A stretch of 64,000 nt of DNA from assembly GCF_026711005.1 (NCBI RefSeq), contig NZ_JAPPVJ010000002.1, forward strand, positions 1 to 64,000, given 5' to 3'. Shown here in pieces: positions 8,811-18,525 of the stretch (position 1 is its first letter; the number at the start of each line of letters is the position of its first letter). The position numbers were made by a program, and so were the translations under genes. Under the pieces are notes generated by a model. It did not search any database, was not told the origin of the DNA, and saw nothing but the letters and a program-made list of their open reading frames with translations. This DNA comes from Sphingobacterium sp. UT-1RO-CII-1 (lineage in GTDB: Bacteria; Bacteroidota; Bacteroidia; Sphingobacteriales; Sphingobacteriaceae).

Positions 8811-9626
8811 GTGAATTATAAAAGTCAACTGTTAAAACAAATAAACGCCTATTCCGACACGGAAAAAGGTATTCCTGAGATTAAGAAACTTATAGCAGAT
8901 AGTCTGAATGCCACACTGCAAGAAGGGGAAGCGAAAAACTATGAACCATTCCATACGGGAACTACAGCCTTGATGATTGCATCGAATTTTGGTTATTTGG
9001 ACTTGGTGTCGTTACTGATAGCGTCTGGAGCTGATATCGATCTTTCGAATATACAGGGATTTACCGCTTTAAAAGGAGCTCTGAGAGGTGGATATACCGA
9101 TGTCGTTAATAGCTTGTTAAAAGCAAAAGCGAAGACTGATATCAGCGATATTTACGGAAAGACTGCTCTACACTATGCTTGTACACAGCCTAATGTTGCT
9201 ATTCTAAAAATGGTAATTGATGCAGGAGTGGATTTAAATGTACAAGATAAGGACAAGCAAACAGCGTTATTTTTGCCTTCCTATAACGGGAGACTAGATT
9301 TGATCAGTGTGCTGTTAGAGGCAGGCCTTGATCCGAATATTAAAGATAAAGGCGGTTTCACAGCATTGACATGGGCGGCACAAAACGGAAAAACAGAAAG
9401 TGTACGTGCACTCATCGAAGGTAGGGCAGATGTGAATATCAAAAGTAAAAAAGGAATTACACCTTTAATGTCAGCAAGCATTAAGGGAGATATTGAAAGT
9501 GTCAAGTTATTAATTTCAGCTGGAGCAGATGTTCGAGCCGAGGAAAAAGGCGGTTATAATGCCCTTACTTTTGCAACTAAAAATAAACACGAAGAAATAG
9601 TTAATTTGCTTGAACAATATAATTGA
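8811..9626 (+). CDS. Ankyrin-repeat protein
   Basis: 271 residues, apparently starting at GTG (8811); the first in-frame ATG would remove the first repeat. From about residue 45 there are seven ankyrin units of about 33 residues, recognisable by TALMIAS, TALKGAL, TALHYAC, TALTWAA, TPLMSAS and NALTFAT, each followed by a G-A-D-x-N-type turn. No signal peptide, so probably a cytoplasmic protein-protein interaction module. Target unknown. A copy of the region's mosaic repeat begins 9 bases after the stop. Confidence 0.8.
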   Translation: MNYKSQLLKQINAYSDTEKGIPEIKKLIADSLNATLQEGEAKNYEPFHTGTTALMIASNFGYLDLVSLLIASGADIDLSNIQGFTALKGALRGGYTDVVNSLLKAKAKTDISDIYGKTALHYACTQPNVAILKMVIDAGVDLNVQDKDKQTALFLPSYNGRLDLISVLLEAGLDPNIKDKGGFTALTWAAQNGKTESVRALIEGRADVNIKSKKGITPLMSASIKGDIESVKLLISAGADVRAEEKGGYNALTFATKNKHEEIVNLLEQYN

Positions 9627-9634
9627 TAAGCTCA

Positions 9635-9843
9635 CGTATATTTCACGCTTAAAACTTACTTTCTTAGACCTAAGCTCATATCTTAGAAAGCTATGTCTAG
9701 TAAATAAACAGTAAATGTGGTACACTTTGTTACAAGCTGTAAAAACCAGCCCATATAGATGGCCTATAGCTATGTTGTGGTAGTATAAAAGCCTTACTGT
9801 TTATGTATGTTGTCAAAATGGACCATTTAGTAGAGGATAGACT
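9635..9843. repeat. Mosaic intergenic repeat, copy 3
   Basis: This stretch matches parts of the repeat at 28131-28632 and 26229-26580: the piece around GTCTAGTAAATAAAC, then the piece ending CTATGTT-TGGTAGTATAAA, then directly a piece (about 9791-9833) that in the second copy lies about 310 bp further on (28780-28822). The order is kept but the middle is missing. It occupies almost all of the 299-bp gap between the ankyrin gene and the next gene. No coding potential. Confidence 0.7.
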
Positions 9844-9925
9844 CCAATAAGCAAAATATATTTTTTTAAAAGGGGTAACAAATCATAAGCATTCTGTATG
9901 TAATTATAACTAATACAGAATATTT

Positions 9926-11965
9926 ATGATGAAGAACATTCTACTCACTTTATGTTGTATCGCATACACTCTTTTTGCAAATAGAGGTATAGCGCAACAG
10001 AGACCAGAGCTTTACCTTGGAGGAGGTCTCGTTAATGGGATAAAAGACATTCATATTCCTAATACGCAAGGAGGGAACCTTGGCTTTTATATGCCCTTCG
10101 TATCCAAAAAATCATTTTCATTTGGCGTAGATGCAGGTGCCGGTTATTTTTTTTCCAATAAAGGTAAGTTGTCTGGTATTAAGCCATTCGAACTTCCTGG
10201 AGTTCTTGATAGTTATGTACATGATGATCCTGATTTAAGCCCTAGCAGTCGTATGTTCCGATTTGGAATTGGACCAAGGGTCGATTTTAATCTGATCGAG
10301 AAGTTACAACTGAGTGCAGGAATTGAAGGAGGCTTATCCCTGTTAAAAAGCGATCCTATAGCCTTTGATCAGTTTTTTAAGTATGGAGATCACGAGTATA
10401 AAAAGCGAATATATAGCCGTGAAAAAGTAGAGGCCACTTCTTTTCAATGGGCACCAAAGTTACGTTTATCATACCCTATAGCGGAGAAATGGAAAGTGTG
10501 GGCAGAGGGAAATTATATGATGTCCCGTTTTCAAGTTCAAGAAGAACAAGTTCAAATGACAGATAGCGAAGGCAATGCTTTTAAAGAGTGGGGGCAGTTT
10601 CTCGAGTCAAAGTATACTAGCGAGAAAACCACTGCCAGATGGAATAGCTTTGGTGCACAGCTAGGGATATCTTTAAGGCTTGGGAAGCACAAATCAAGCG
10701 CTCGAATAGCAAAGTCTACGAAGCCACAGCGTGAAGGTCTTTTCGTGAGCAATGTAGCCGATCAAGTCCAGCCAAAAGAAAATAGAAAACTTCTGCCCCT
10801 TACACCAAAGAATAACAGCCGCTTCAAGTCAAAAGGAGAGCTCAAAGGTTTACACTGGGAACTCCTAGGGCGCCGTCTTCCACAAGCAGAATATAGTATT
10901 ACACTAGTAGAACTCGGGGCAAAGCGTAAGCCATTACGAACTTTTCATACGATGACTTCAAAAATGGAAGTATCTATTGAACAAATCACAGAAGGAAGAG
11001 AATTAAAAGAAGGCAACTACCGTTGGCAAGTATCTGAAATAGGATCAGGTTTAACTACCCCTATGCAATTTTTCTCTGTTGGAAGCTGTGATATACAGTT
11101 TGAAATAGAAGAAGAAAGCATTAGTTGCTTGGGCTACGAAGGTGAAAATCGTAAGTATCAAATTTGTTTTAATTCGGTATACCAGAGTTCTTCTGGCGAT
11201 CTTACCTACCAGCAGTCAAGTTCAGGGTTGACTATTTATGATCAAAACAATACAGTTATTCCGCATACATTAGTAGGCGCACAACCCATGTTAGTAAGTC
11301 AGCTAGGTGCTAGCAGCAGCTCGGTACAATACTGTTTTGAGGTAGAAGTTGGCCCCCAAGTTACTAGTATTGGTATAGGGCTTCAAGGAGATGATCTAGA
11401 CCCAGGGCCAGTTTTATGTCAGCCAGGAGTTAGCGTTGTATTAGATAGTTTACCTGATTGTCTTTGTAAAGACTGCGATCAAATGACATTAAATTTTGAT
11501 CCAGTTCAAATTAACCAGGTACCGTCCAATACCAATATGTTTTCTTTTACAGGCGATATACAAGTTAATGTCCCTATCTATGCGATAGAGTTTCAAGTGC
11601 TTTCTTTTAACTATTCAGCCGATCCGGAGCCCTGTTCAGGAGGTATAACAACCCTAGAAGAAGCAGGCATGTTCTTGCGCAGTGGATCAACAATTAATAA
11701 CTCGAGCAACCTGAGTTTTTACACCGCAGCAGGCGATCCGAATAATAATCCACATGCATCAAAAGTAGTGACTTATACAGCCAATAATACCATCTCAGGA
11801 AATATACCCATTCATCTTCTCATGGGTCTTCCGGGGCCATTGGCTGGATTTGATGCAGACTGTTGTAAGATGAAATATGAAGTTTGTTTTAGAATAGTAG
11901 TGTATTATGATCCTTCAAATTGTAAATCATGCGTTTTCACCAAATGCTTTCAGTTTACCAATTAA
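9926..11965 (+). CDS. Outer-membrane barrel protein with C-terminal cysteine-rich domain
   Basis: 679 residues. Signal peptide MMKNILLTLCCIAYTLFANRGIAQ (ATG at 9929 equally possible). Residues about 25-260 look like an outer-membrane beta-barrel (LYLGGGLVNGIKD, FGIGPRVDFNL, FGAQLGISLRLG). About 290-390 form a linker with a beta domain (LHWELLGRRLPQAEYSITLVE). The last roughly 290 residues are cysteine-rich beta domains ending in DCCKMKYEVCFRIVVYYDPS. A closely similar Cys-rich module occurs in the next gene, 12 bases downstream. Probably a surface-anchoring partner of that protein; specific function unknown. Confidence 0.65.
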   Translation: MMKNILLTLCCIAYTLFANRGIAQQRPELYLGGGLVNGIKDIHIPNTQGGNLGFYMPFVSKKSFSFGVDAGAGYFFSNKGKLSGIKPFELPGVLDSYVHDDPDLSPSSRMFRFGIGPRVDFNLIEKLQLSAGIEGGLSLLKSDPIAFDQFFKYGDHEYKKRIYSREKVEATSFQWAPKLRLSYPIAEKWKVWAEGNYMMSRFQVQEEQVQMTDSEGNAFKEWGQFLESKYTSEKTTARWNSFGAQLGISLRLGKHKSSARIAKSTKPQREGLFVSNVADQVQPKENRKLLPLTPKNNSRFKSKGELKGLHWELLGRRLPQAEYSITLVELGAKRKPLRTFHTMTSKMEVSIEQITEGRELKEGNYRWQVSEIGSGLTTPMQFFSVGSCDIQFEIEEESISCLGYEGENRKYQICFNSVYQSSSGDLTYQQSSSGLTIYDQNNTVIPHTLVGAQPMLVSQLGASSSSVQYCFEVEVGPQVTSIGIGLQGDDLDPGPVLCQPGVSVVLDSLPDCLCKDCDQMTLNFDPVQINQVPSNTNMFSFTGDIQVNVPIYAIEFQVLSFNYSADPEPCSGGITTLEEAGMFLRSGSTINNSSNLSFYTAAGDPNNNPHASKVVTYTANNTISGNIPIHLLMGLPGPLAGFDADCCKMKYEVCFRIVVYYDPSNCKSCVFTKCFQFTN

Positions 11966-11977
11966 AAAAATAGAAAA

Positions 11978-14900
11978 ATGAGTACATTACAATATATAAA
12001 AAGCACGAGCCTCTTATTTTTTTTAATAGTTTTTGCTTTAGTAAGCCGAGGACAGATTGTCTTAAACACAACGCCGCAAACTTCTAGTGCACCAATAGGC
12101 AACTTTGGTAACCTAACAGTTAGTGTACCTTCAGAAGTGTTAACAGGCGATAATATTACATTAAACATAACCTTGCCCGGCCTTGTGTCTGCTAGCTGTG
12201 TTAAAACAGTTACTGTAACCCATTCCGATAAGGTAGCATATCAAGCACATGGTACAGAACCTTTCTCTCCAATCGGCCCCTATACATATCAAAATTCGGG
12301 TGTTTTAACAGGGAATGATGGGATGAGTTTTAATATATACTATAAGTTTCCGGGATACGTCACATGCAATGGAACGGAAGGTTCGTTTGATGTTACCCTT
12401 ACGATCAATTGTGGTGGAGTAGAATACACAGCCACTGTAACAGTGCGAACCATCGGGAGGGCAGCCAATTATTGGACAGTCACCAAAGAGTTTTTTGCGG
12501 GCAATCTCCTATGCGGCACGTCACGTTGGTTAGTTAGCTTAGTGCACAATAACCCAAATGGAGCAGGATTAGGCACTTATTCCATTCAAGGTACACTCAC
12601 AGAAGATGCCCCTGTAGATGTTATCGAAGGTGCATTTCTTCAAGTAGGCCCATATACCATGCCTCATAACAGCCGTTATGTTCACAATGTATATTTAAGA
12701 AACTGTGCGCCTGCCGGAAGCACCATTGAAAACAAAGTGAAGTATAAGCTGAAGTTAGGAGACGATTGTGAAACCATGGAAGGCGAAGTGACAGCAGCGT
12801 CTCCTCCAATTGCAAGCCCCAATGCCCGTCTATCATTTTCGAAAAATATTATTAATGTCACGACGACGAATCTTACTCCTGGCTGTCAAGGACGTTATGC
12901 TATTACATTAAGCAATAGTGGAAATATTCCATGGACGAATATTAAAGTCACCGATGACTTCAATATTCCAGGTATATCCATTATTCCGCCTCTTTCTCTG
13001 CCAACAGGATGGACAGAAACCAATAGTGGAGGAATCTATACTTTTGATGGAGGTACAACTGTCCTCAATCCAGGCGATCAAATAACAATTACTATTCCTT
13101 TTTCGATAGATCAAAACGTGCCCATAGGTACAGAGATAGAAAATGTTGCAGTTGTTAGCTATCAGGCAGACGGGGTTGAAGAGGAAGATACCGGCGGAGG
13201 TTCTGGCACTGTTTCTTGTCTAGGCGTAGATTGTCCAGAAATAGATACTTCTATACAAAACGATACGGCCTCAGTTAAGTTTAAAGTGGAAGAGCCAAGA
13301 CCTATTCCAACCATTAGAAAGTGTCTTGTAGATCCACCATCGGGTATTACACCTCCTTTATATTCTATGGACGATCAGATCAAATTTTCTATTATTGTAT
13401 GGAATACTGGTGCAGGAAGTCTGAGTGAATTAATATCTGATAATTTAGCCGCATTAGGACAAAATCTACAGATCGACCCATCTTCAATTCACTATGAATA
13501 CTACACCAATGCACATACTGGCTTTATCAATGAATGTAACCCAGCAACTGGAACCTTAGAGTCGACCATTCCTTTTTCGATTACTGCTAATACAGCCAAT
13601 CTTCAACATCCTACTTTCGCCATTAGTAATATGCCAGGCGTTTGTCAAATACAGCGGGGTAATTATCTGAAAATAACCTTTTCGGCCAATATACTTCCAC
13701 AGATGTATGGTACTAAGACCAATATAGCCAACATGACTTTTAACGACCAAAACCTCAGTGCTTCGGTCAATTATACGATAGATCAAGGCGGGCAATTGGG
13801 AGTTGAAAAGCGTGCGGACCGTGAAGCCGTTGAAAATGGGCAAGTTTTCAACTACATCCTTAAAGTTAAAAACAAAGGGACAGTACCTTTACACAGCGTT
13901 AAGATAATCGATGATCTGCCATCCTGTGTTGTATTAGACGGTGCTATCGTCGCTCGGAATATGGCAGGAGCAGTAATTCCACATACGAGTACTGGAAACC
14001 TAGAAATTCATATCGAAAGTACAGCAGAAATTATGCCTGGTGAAGAGTTTACAGTTACCGTACCTGTTCGTAAAACACAAAATGGAACCTGTTGTAATGT
14101 TGATGTGATAGCTACTGCCATAATATCCACCTCAGGTATCTTACTCGATGCTAGCGACGGAACAGAAGATTCACCTGCAGCCTGTGTAAGTAGTACAGAA
14201 TGTTGTGATATTCCTGATTTTAGTGCAGAATTGATAAAACGAGAAGGTAAGTATATTATTCAAATAACAGGAGGAGCAGTGCCGATTCAAGAGCTCGATA
14301 TTAGCATGCTTGACTTTCATGTAAGCTACAATCAAGAAGACTGCAAGCCTCTGAACCTTGGAGTCTTTGGGCAGCTAACTTCCAATACAACACAAGTAGG
14401 AGGTTTAGTTTTGCAAAATACTGGTCCAGCTGGAGTTCTTACATGGGGTTTAGGGCAGCCAAGCGTTGTTAATGGTCAGTTGGAAGTTGAAGTTAGTCTA
14501 CCCGAAATGCTCGATATTTCCTGTTGTGAGATGTTGTTTACATTCTGTCTTAAGGTACGCATAAAAGACGTTAACTGTAATGTATGTGAAAAAACAATCT
14601 GCTACAACGGCGAGCCTGAAGTTCCACCATGCGACATTGAGCTCACGAGTATGAGTGAAGGTCGCACATTCTGCCCAGGAGATGTAATAGATATTGCGTG
14701 GTCAGGAGCCACGTCATCTGGTTTCGTAGATGTATACCTAATGGATGGGCTAACCAATACTATTTATCAGGTTTTAGCACATGGAGTTAGTGGTCTTAAT
14801 TCCTTAAGTTTCACTATTCCATCAGACTTCCCGTGTGGAGAAGAGCGTGTTTGGTACCTATTAGTGACAGATCCCAAAGGAGAGTGTGTTATACAAACCC

Positions 14901-15373
14901 GAAAGTTTCAGATCACTTGTTGTGCAGTAGCCTGCGATTGTGGTTTTTGGAAAACAAATGACGTGACAATCAAAAAGATCCTTACTGCAACCCCCAATAA
15001 TCAGTTTGAAAATAGTGCCTCTTTATTGAAAAAGGCTGCGGTTATTAATGTTACTCAAAAAGTAGAGTGTGGCGGCGTAATCAATCTAGCCAAAGGTAGT
15101 TATAGTTTTACGAGTCCCGATTTTGTGTGCCAATCAGAAGACTGTACAGCTACCTATGAATGGGAGATCACCGCACCTAGTGGAGTAGTTTACCATGGAC
15201 AGGGTAAAACTTTTACCCATCAATTTTCACAATTCGGAACATACAACATCAAGTTCACACCGATTTGTGGCAATACCAAATGTGAACCATGTATTATTAA
15301 GGTCAATTTAAATAGAGGAAGTATTGGAGATGTTATAAGCTTGCCCTATGAAGGTATAAATTTCAACTTCTAA
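11978..15373 (+). CDS. Large secreted multidomain protein with DUF11-type repeats
   Basis: 1131 residues. Signal peptide to about residue 26 (SRGQIVLN). Several conserved-repeat (DUF11/isopeptide-like) beta domains follow, for example RYAITLSNSGNIPWTNIKVTD and VFNYILKVKNKGTVPLHSVKIIDD. A Cys-rich module with SCCEMLFTFCLKVRIKD resembles the C-terminus of the preceding protein. Next come a domain like the Ser-Thr-rich GPI-anchored family (IDIAWSGATSSGFVDVYLMDG) and a terminal PKD-like domain (TYEWEITAPSG, FGTYNIKFTPICG). No type IX secretion domain is evident at the C-terminus. Likely a cell-surface or matrix protein, co-transcribed with the barrel protein and followed by a strong terminator. 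Confidence 0.7.
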   Translation: MSTLQYIKSTSLLFFLIVFALVSRGQIVLNTTPQTSSAPIGNFGNLTVSVPSEVLTGDNITLNITLPGLVSASCVKTVTVTHSDKVAYQAHGTEPFSPIGPYTYQNSGVLTGNDGMSFNIYYKFPGYVTCNGTEGSFDVTLTINCGGVEYTATVTVRTIGRAANYWTVTKEFFAGNLLCGTSRWLVSLVHNNPNGAGLGTYSIQGTLTEDAPVDVIEGAFLQVGPYTMPHNSRYVHNVYLRNCAPAGSTIENKVKYKLKLGDDCETMEGEVTAASPPIASPNARLSFSKNIINVTTTNLTPGCQGRYAITLSNSGNIPWTNIKVTDDFNIPGISIIPPLSLPTGWTETNSGGIYTFDGGTTVLNPGDQITITIPFSIDQNVPIGTEIENVAVVSYQADGVEEEDTGGGSGTVSCLGVDCPEIDTSIQNDTASVKFKVEEPRPIPTIRKCLVDPPSGITPPLYSMDDQIKFSIIVWNTGAGSLSELISDNLAALGQNLQIDPSSIHYEYYTNAHTGFINECNPATGTLESTIPFSITANTANLQHPTFAISNMPGVCQIQRGNYLKITFSANILPQMYGTKTNIANMTFNDQNLSASVNYTIDQGGQLGVEKRADREAVENGQVFNYILKVKNKGTVPLHSVKIIDDLPSCVVLDGAIVARNMAGAVIPHTSTGNLEIHIESTAEIMPGEEFTVTVPVRKTQNGTCCNVDVIATAIISTSGILLDASDGTEDSPAACVSSTECCDIPDFSAELIKREGKYIIQITGGAVPIQELDISMLDFHVSYNQEDCKPLNLGVFGQLTSNTTQVGGLVLQNTGPAGVLTWGLGQPSVVNGQLEVEVSLPEMLDISCCEMLFTFCLKVRIKDVNCNVCEKTICYNGEPEVPPCDIELTSMSEGRTFCPGDVIDIAWSGATSSGFVDVYLMDGLTNTIYQVLAHGVSGLNSLSFTIPSDFPCGEERVWYLLVTDPKGECVIQTRKFQITCCAVACDCGFWKTNDVTIKKILTATPNNQFENSASLLKKAAVINVTQKVECGGVINLAKGSYSFTSPDFVCQSEDCTATYEWEITAPSGVVYHGQGKTFTHQFSQFGTYNIKFTPICGNTKCEPCIIKVNLNRGSIGDVISLPYEGINFNF

Positions 15374-15392
15374 CCAACTAAAATATGAGGAT

Positions 15393-15422
15393 AGGGTGTC
15401 TAAAAATGGACACCCTTTTTTT
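15393..15422 (+). terminator. Rho-independent terminator of the two-gene surface module
   Basis: AGGGTGTC (15393-15400) pairs with GACACCCT (15409-15416) around an 8-base loop and leads into a run of T. It lies 19 bases after the stop at 15373. Confidence 0.85.
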
Positions 15423-15984
15423 GGTGCATTGATGTGAATTTCGGGGTTATTTCTACCCTCGTTTCGTACGCTACCGTCACACGATATACCTTATCTGCGG
15501 TGGGGGAGCCCGACATAAGGCCAAATCAATTGCTCAATTTCTGCCATGGCGATCGCTTCTAACACAAGTTTTTGATAAGTAAAGTTTTCTTTTGATGCTG
15601 ATGTTTGTTTACAAGGTTGGTATATATATCCTTGGGGATGTAGCATTTTGAAAATTCACAAAGCCAGTCAATAAGCTGGACTATATGTAGATGTACACAT
15701 TTAAGGCACTGTTTTGCTAATATATATAATTGTAGCTACCTCAAAGTTTGTTAATTAATAATGCCATATTTTATTGTTAAAAGCCAGTGCCTTATGTGTT
15801 TTCGAAAGTACATGTTCTATTTCTTATTCTTTCTTTTGTGGTTTCATTATGTTTCGATATATTTGGTTAATACTCTTGAATTATAAATTCTAAGCTAAAA
15901 CCAAGAAAATAGTTACATATTTAAAAGTGATTTAACAACTGCTTAATACTAAAGAACTACTTTAGTAGCTGATACATTAAAGTT
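15423..15984. other. Gene-free stretch before the ECF sigma factor gene
   Basis: No gene supported. Two arms, TAAGGCACTG (15702-15711) and CAGTGCCTTA (15785-15794), form a perfect 10-bp inverted repeat 73 bp apart. The final 200 bp are AT-rich and presumably carry the sigma-factor promoter; no unambiguous promoter box was found. Confidence 0.4.
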
Positions 15985-16599
15985 ATGTCTAATTCTGATA
16001 ATATAAATAATTTAGGACTGCTTATAAGGGACGGGGATCATTTGGCGTTCATGAAGTTATATGAAAAGTATGTAGATGGATTATTTAATTTTATTAGAAA
16101 GTTTATAGCTGACGAGAATGTAGTGGAAGATCTTATTCATGATTCATTTTATAATTTGTGGCGATATAGACGTAATATTAAAGAAGGGCATCCTATTCAA
16201 AACTACCTTTATCGTATTGCAAGAAATGAAGTGTATAAAGAATTGACTAAGCAGATCCAGCGAAAAACTACATTAAGCACATATGCAGAGAATAAAAAGG
16301 GAATGTTTGAAGGAAGTGCTTATCAAACTGTTCTTGAAGATGAATTGGGTGAAATATATAATATGGCAATTAATAAGCTTCCTCCCCAAAGAAAACGGAT
16401 TTTTATCATGTGTCGAGAAGAGGGGTTGAGTCATAAAGAAATTGCTGAACACCTTAATATTTCACCTAATACTGTTAAAGAACATATGTCTTTAGCAATG
16501 CGAACTATAAAAGATTATATAACCAAAGAACATGATGTAATATTTACTGTTAGTTTATTATGTTCATTACCTTTTAGTTTGTTAAATTCTATTATTTAA
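15985..16599 (+). CDS. RNA polymerase ECF sigma factor (Bacteroidota FecI-like family)
   Basis: 204 residues. Region 2 (about 20-90) contains AFMKLYEKYVDGLFNFIRKF and EDLIHDSFYNLWRYR; region 4 (about 125-185) has the helix-turn-helix GLSHKEIAEHLNISPNTVKEHM. The hydrophobic C-terminal tail (VSLLCSLPFSLLNSII) is common in this family. Such factors are normally held by a FecR-type anti-sigma factor and switch on a susC/susD operon. The only FecR gene here is at 23899-24945, at the other end of the opposing operon, so the two are probably partners despite being split. Its 3' end overlaps the convergent lipoprotein gene by 8 bp. Confidence 0.9.
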   Translation: MSNSDNINNLGLLIRDGDHLAFMKLYEKYVDGLFNFIRKFIADENVVEDLIHDSFYNLWRYRRNIKEGHPIQNYLYRIARNEVYKELTKQIQRKTTLSTYAENKKGMFEGSAYQTVLEDELGEIYNMAINKLPPQRKRIFIMCREEGLSHKEIAEHLNISPNTVKEHMSLAMRTIKDYITKEHDVIFTVSLLCSLPFSLLNSII

Positions 16600-17428
16600 T
16601 ATTGAAACTTGCTACTACTGGAAAATGGTCAGACTCTCTATCTGCCCAAGTATATACATTGTATGATTTTACTGATATAGCATCTAAAGGTGCATACATT
16701 AAATAATCAATTGTCCGATCAGGTTTTGAGTTGTATGCGTTTGGAGTGGGAAATGTAAATTGACTGCAATTTGCATTTAAGCAACCTAGTATAAGGTGTT
16801 TTCTTAATATTTTAATCGTTTCAGAATCGGGGCGCGCATTGAAGTCAGCACCTACGATAACAGGTTTATTAAAGCTTTTTATTAGTTCTACAAAATCTTT
16901 TGCCTGCTTAAGCCTATTGGCTTCATTCCCAAGGTGGTCAAAGTGGGTGCTTATAAAATAAAAATCTTTATTATCTTTCTCTACCATTATACGAGCAACA
17001 GAGCGAATCTCACCGCCGAGCTCTGCTGTAACGTCTAAATTATATGCTTTTTTCTCTTTAATAGGAAGTTTGGAAAGTACAGCATCACCGTATTCACCGC
17101 CATAAACATTTATTGCTTTTGCAAAATAGTAATCCATACCTGTTAATTCAGCTAGTTGTTTTGCTATGTCACCGTGTTTAGCATTTCTAGTTGTGAACTT
17201 ATCTACCTCCTGTAATGCCACTAGGTCAGGATCGTATTTACGTATTACTTTGGCTATTTCTTCTAAATCAGGAATACCGTTAGGTCTTGCTCCCCATATA
17301 TTGTAAGTCATAGTTTTTACTATGGTTTCTTTGTCTGGTTTAGGCGTAATTGTGTCTATTTCATCGGTACTTTTACTACAAGCACTAAATAGAAACACGC
17401 AGCAAAATAATTTAAAGATATTTTTCAT
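16592..17428 (-). CDS. Endonuclease/exonuclease/phosphatase-family lipoprotein
   Basis: Start set at 17428, where the lipoprotein signal MKNIFKLFCCVFLFSAC begins; the longer frame to 17464 adds 12 unneeded residues. The 278-residue protein has the EEP fold motifs in order: MTYNIWG, DLVALQEVD (metal-binding Glu), STHFDH (catalytic His), VIVGADFNARPDS (Asp/Asn), TIDYLMYA and DRESDHFPVVASF (C-terminal Asp-His). Family members cleave phosphodiester or phosphomonoester bonds in nucleic acids, sphingomyelin or inositol phosphates; the substrate here is open. As the last gene of a SusC/SusD locus it probably acts at the cell surface on the imported substrate. Confidence 0.85.
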   Translation of the reverse strand: MKNIFKLFCCVFLFSACSKSTDEIDTITPKPDKETIVKTMTYNIWGARPNGIPDLEEIAKVIRKYDPDLVALQEVDKFTTRNAKHGDIAKQLAELTGMDYYFAKAINVYGGEYGDAVLSKLPIKEKKAYNLDVTAELGGEIRSVARIMVEKDNKDFYFISTHFDHLGNEANRLKQAKDFVELIKSFNKPVIVGADFNARPDSETIKILRKHLILGCLNANCSQFTFPTPNAYNSKPDRTIDYLMYAPLDAISVKSYNVYTWADRESDHFPVVASFNIK

Positions 17429-17443
17429 TTTATATTTTTTAAT

Positions 17444-17471
17444 GAGGCTGTTGATTATTATCAACAGCCTC
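17444..17471 (-). promoter_or_regulatory. Intra-operon hairpin without T run
   Basis: An 11-bp perfect stem (17444-17454 with 17461-17471, loop 6) sits between the F5/8-domain gene and the EEP gene. In transcript sense it is followed by A-rich, not T-rich, DNA, so it is not a normal terminator. It may stabilise or process the mRNA. Confidence 0.5.
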
Positions 17472-17490
17472 TAATTTAATTAGGGTAGTA

Positions 17491-18525
17491 TTAGAATGCA
17501 ACAAGTTCAGCAATTGCTGTTGTTTCACCTCCATTTGTACTGCTTAATACAGTAACTTTAAAGTAAGTACATTCAACACTTTGTTCAAAATACATCGTGG
17601 CCGACGGAGCTTCAGTAGTTGGAGCAATAGTATAAATACCTGCGGTTGTCCATGTTTCTCCATCAACACTAGTCTCAATTTGTACATTTTTAGGAAACAG
17701 GTAAGCATGATTGGTACCCGGTCTACCATAGAGGGTCAAACCATGTAATAGGTGTTTATTATTCATATTGACGGTAACATGATGCGGTGGTCCAGGCCTC
17801 CAACCGTCTACTCTTCGGTATGTAGAAAGCCAGCTTGTATTTACATCACCATCTATACAATATGGAGCACGACCACCTATACCATCATAATCATCTGAAG
17901 AAAAATCATCAATTTCCCAATCATTAATAGCTATCGGTGTAAATGGATTTTCTTCATAAAAGCCGTTTACAATGAAATATGTGGTATGTAACTCTTCTGA
18001 TATGGCTATACTAGGCGTGACATTATTAATACTTACAGGAATAATGTAGTTCTTCGTACCTCCAAGTTTTATCGGGTTAATTTCTAGAGAATTAAAATTA
18101 CTACCCGTTTTTCCTGCTGGAATTACTACAGACTTTTCTACTACTCGGTAACTTTCTGATGGAGCGAGCTCATAATTACTGTTGTTTTGTTGATTGTATT
18201 CGTCTACCATTTTTTGGTTTATTAAAAAATCAACTTCCACATTATTATCTAAAAGTTGCACACCGCCATAGCCAACACCAAAAGATGTGCTTATCCATTC
18301 GTCTTTTATAGGCAGAGATTGATTAACCGTTCCGTTTGTGGCCAGTTGCATAAAAACTTTAGCGTATGCATCTGGATTCTCTATTTTATATTCAGGCTTA
18401 CTACAGGCACTAAACAATAAGAGTAGTATTAATGAGTAAGATGATTGGTATAGACTCATCTTTTTCTTTTTCGAATATACTTTTGGGTTCATATGAATAT
18501 TTTTTTTATAGCGTAGCTTTACCAT
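17491..18525 (-). CDS. DUF1735 / F5/8 type C (discoidin) domain lipoprotein
   Basis: 344 residues from 18525, whose ATG overlaps the susD stop codon (ATGGTAA); internal ATGs at 18492 and 18459 would give a more ordinary signal peptide. The hydrophobic run SYSLILLLLFSAC ends in a lipobox. Residues about 55-190 match the BT_3987-like/DUF1735 domain found in SusC/SusD loci; about 200-344 form an F5/8 type C domain (YCIDGDVNTSWLS, LTLYGRPG, FKVTVLSS), usually glycan-binding. Likely a surface glycan-binding protein of this uptake locus. Confidence 0.8.
   Translation of the reverse strand: MVKLRYKKNIHMNPKVYSKKKKMSLYQSSYSLILLLLFSACSKPEYKIENPDAYAKVFMQLATNGTVNQSLPIKDEWISTSFGVGYGGVQLLDNNVEVDFLINQKMVDEYNQQNNSNYELAPSESYRVVEKSVVIPAGKTGSNFNSLEINPIKLGGTKNYIIPVSINNVTPSIAISEELHTTYFIVNGFYEENPFTPIAINDWEIDDFSSDDYDGIGGRAPYCIDGDVNTSWLSTYRRVDGWRPGPPHHVTVNMNNKHLLHGLTLYGRPGTNHAYLFPKNVQIETSVDGETWTTAGIYTIAPTTEAPSATMYFEQSVECTYFKVTVLSSTNGGETTAIAELVAF

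Noticed and set aside
11978..15373. Type IX secretion cargo
   Set aside because: The C-terminus does not show the conserved sorting-domain motifs; the last domain looks like a PKD-type fold.
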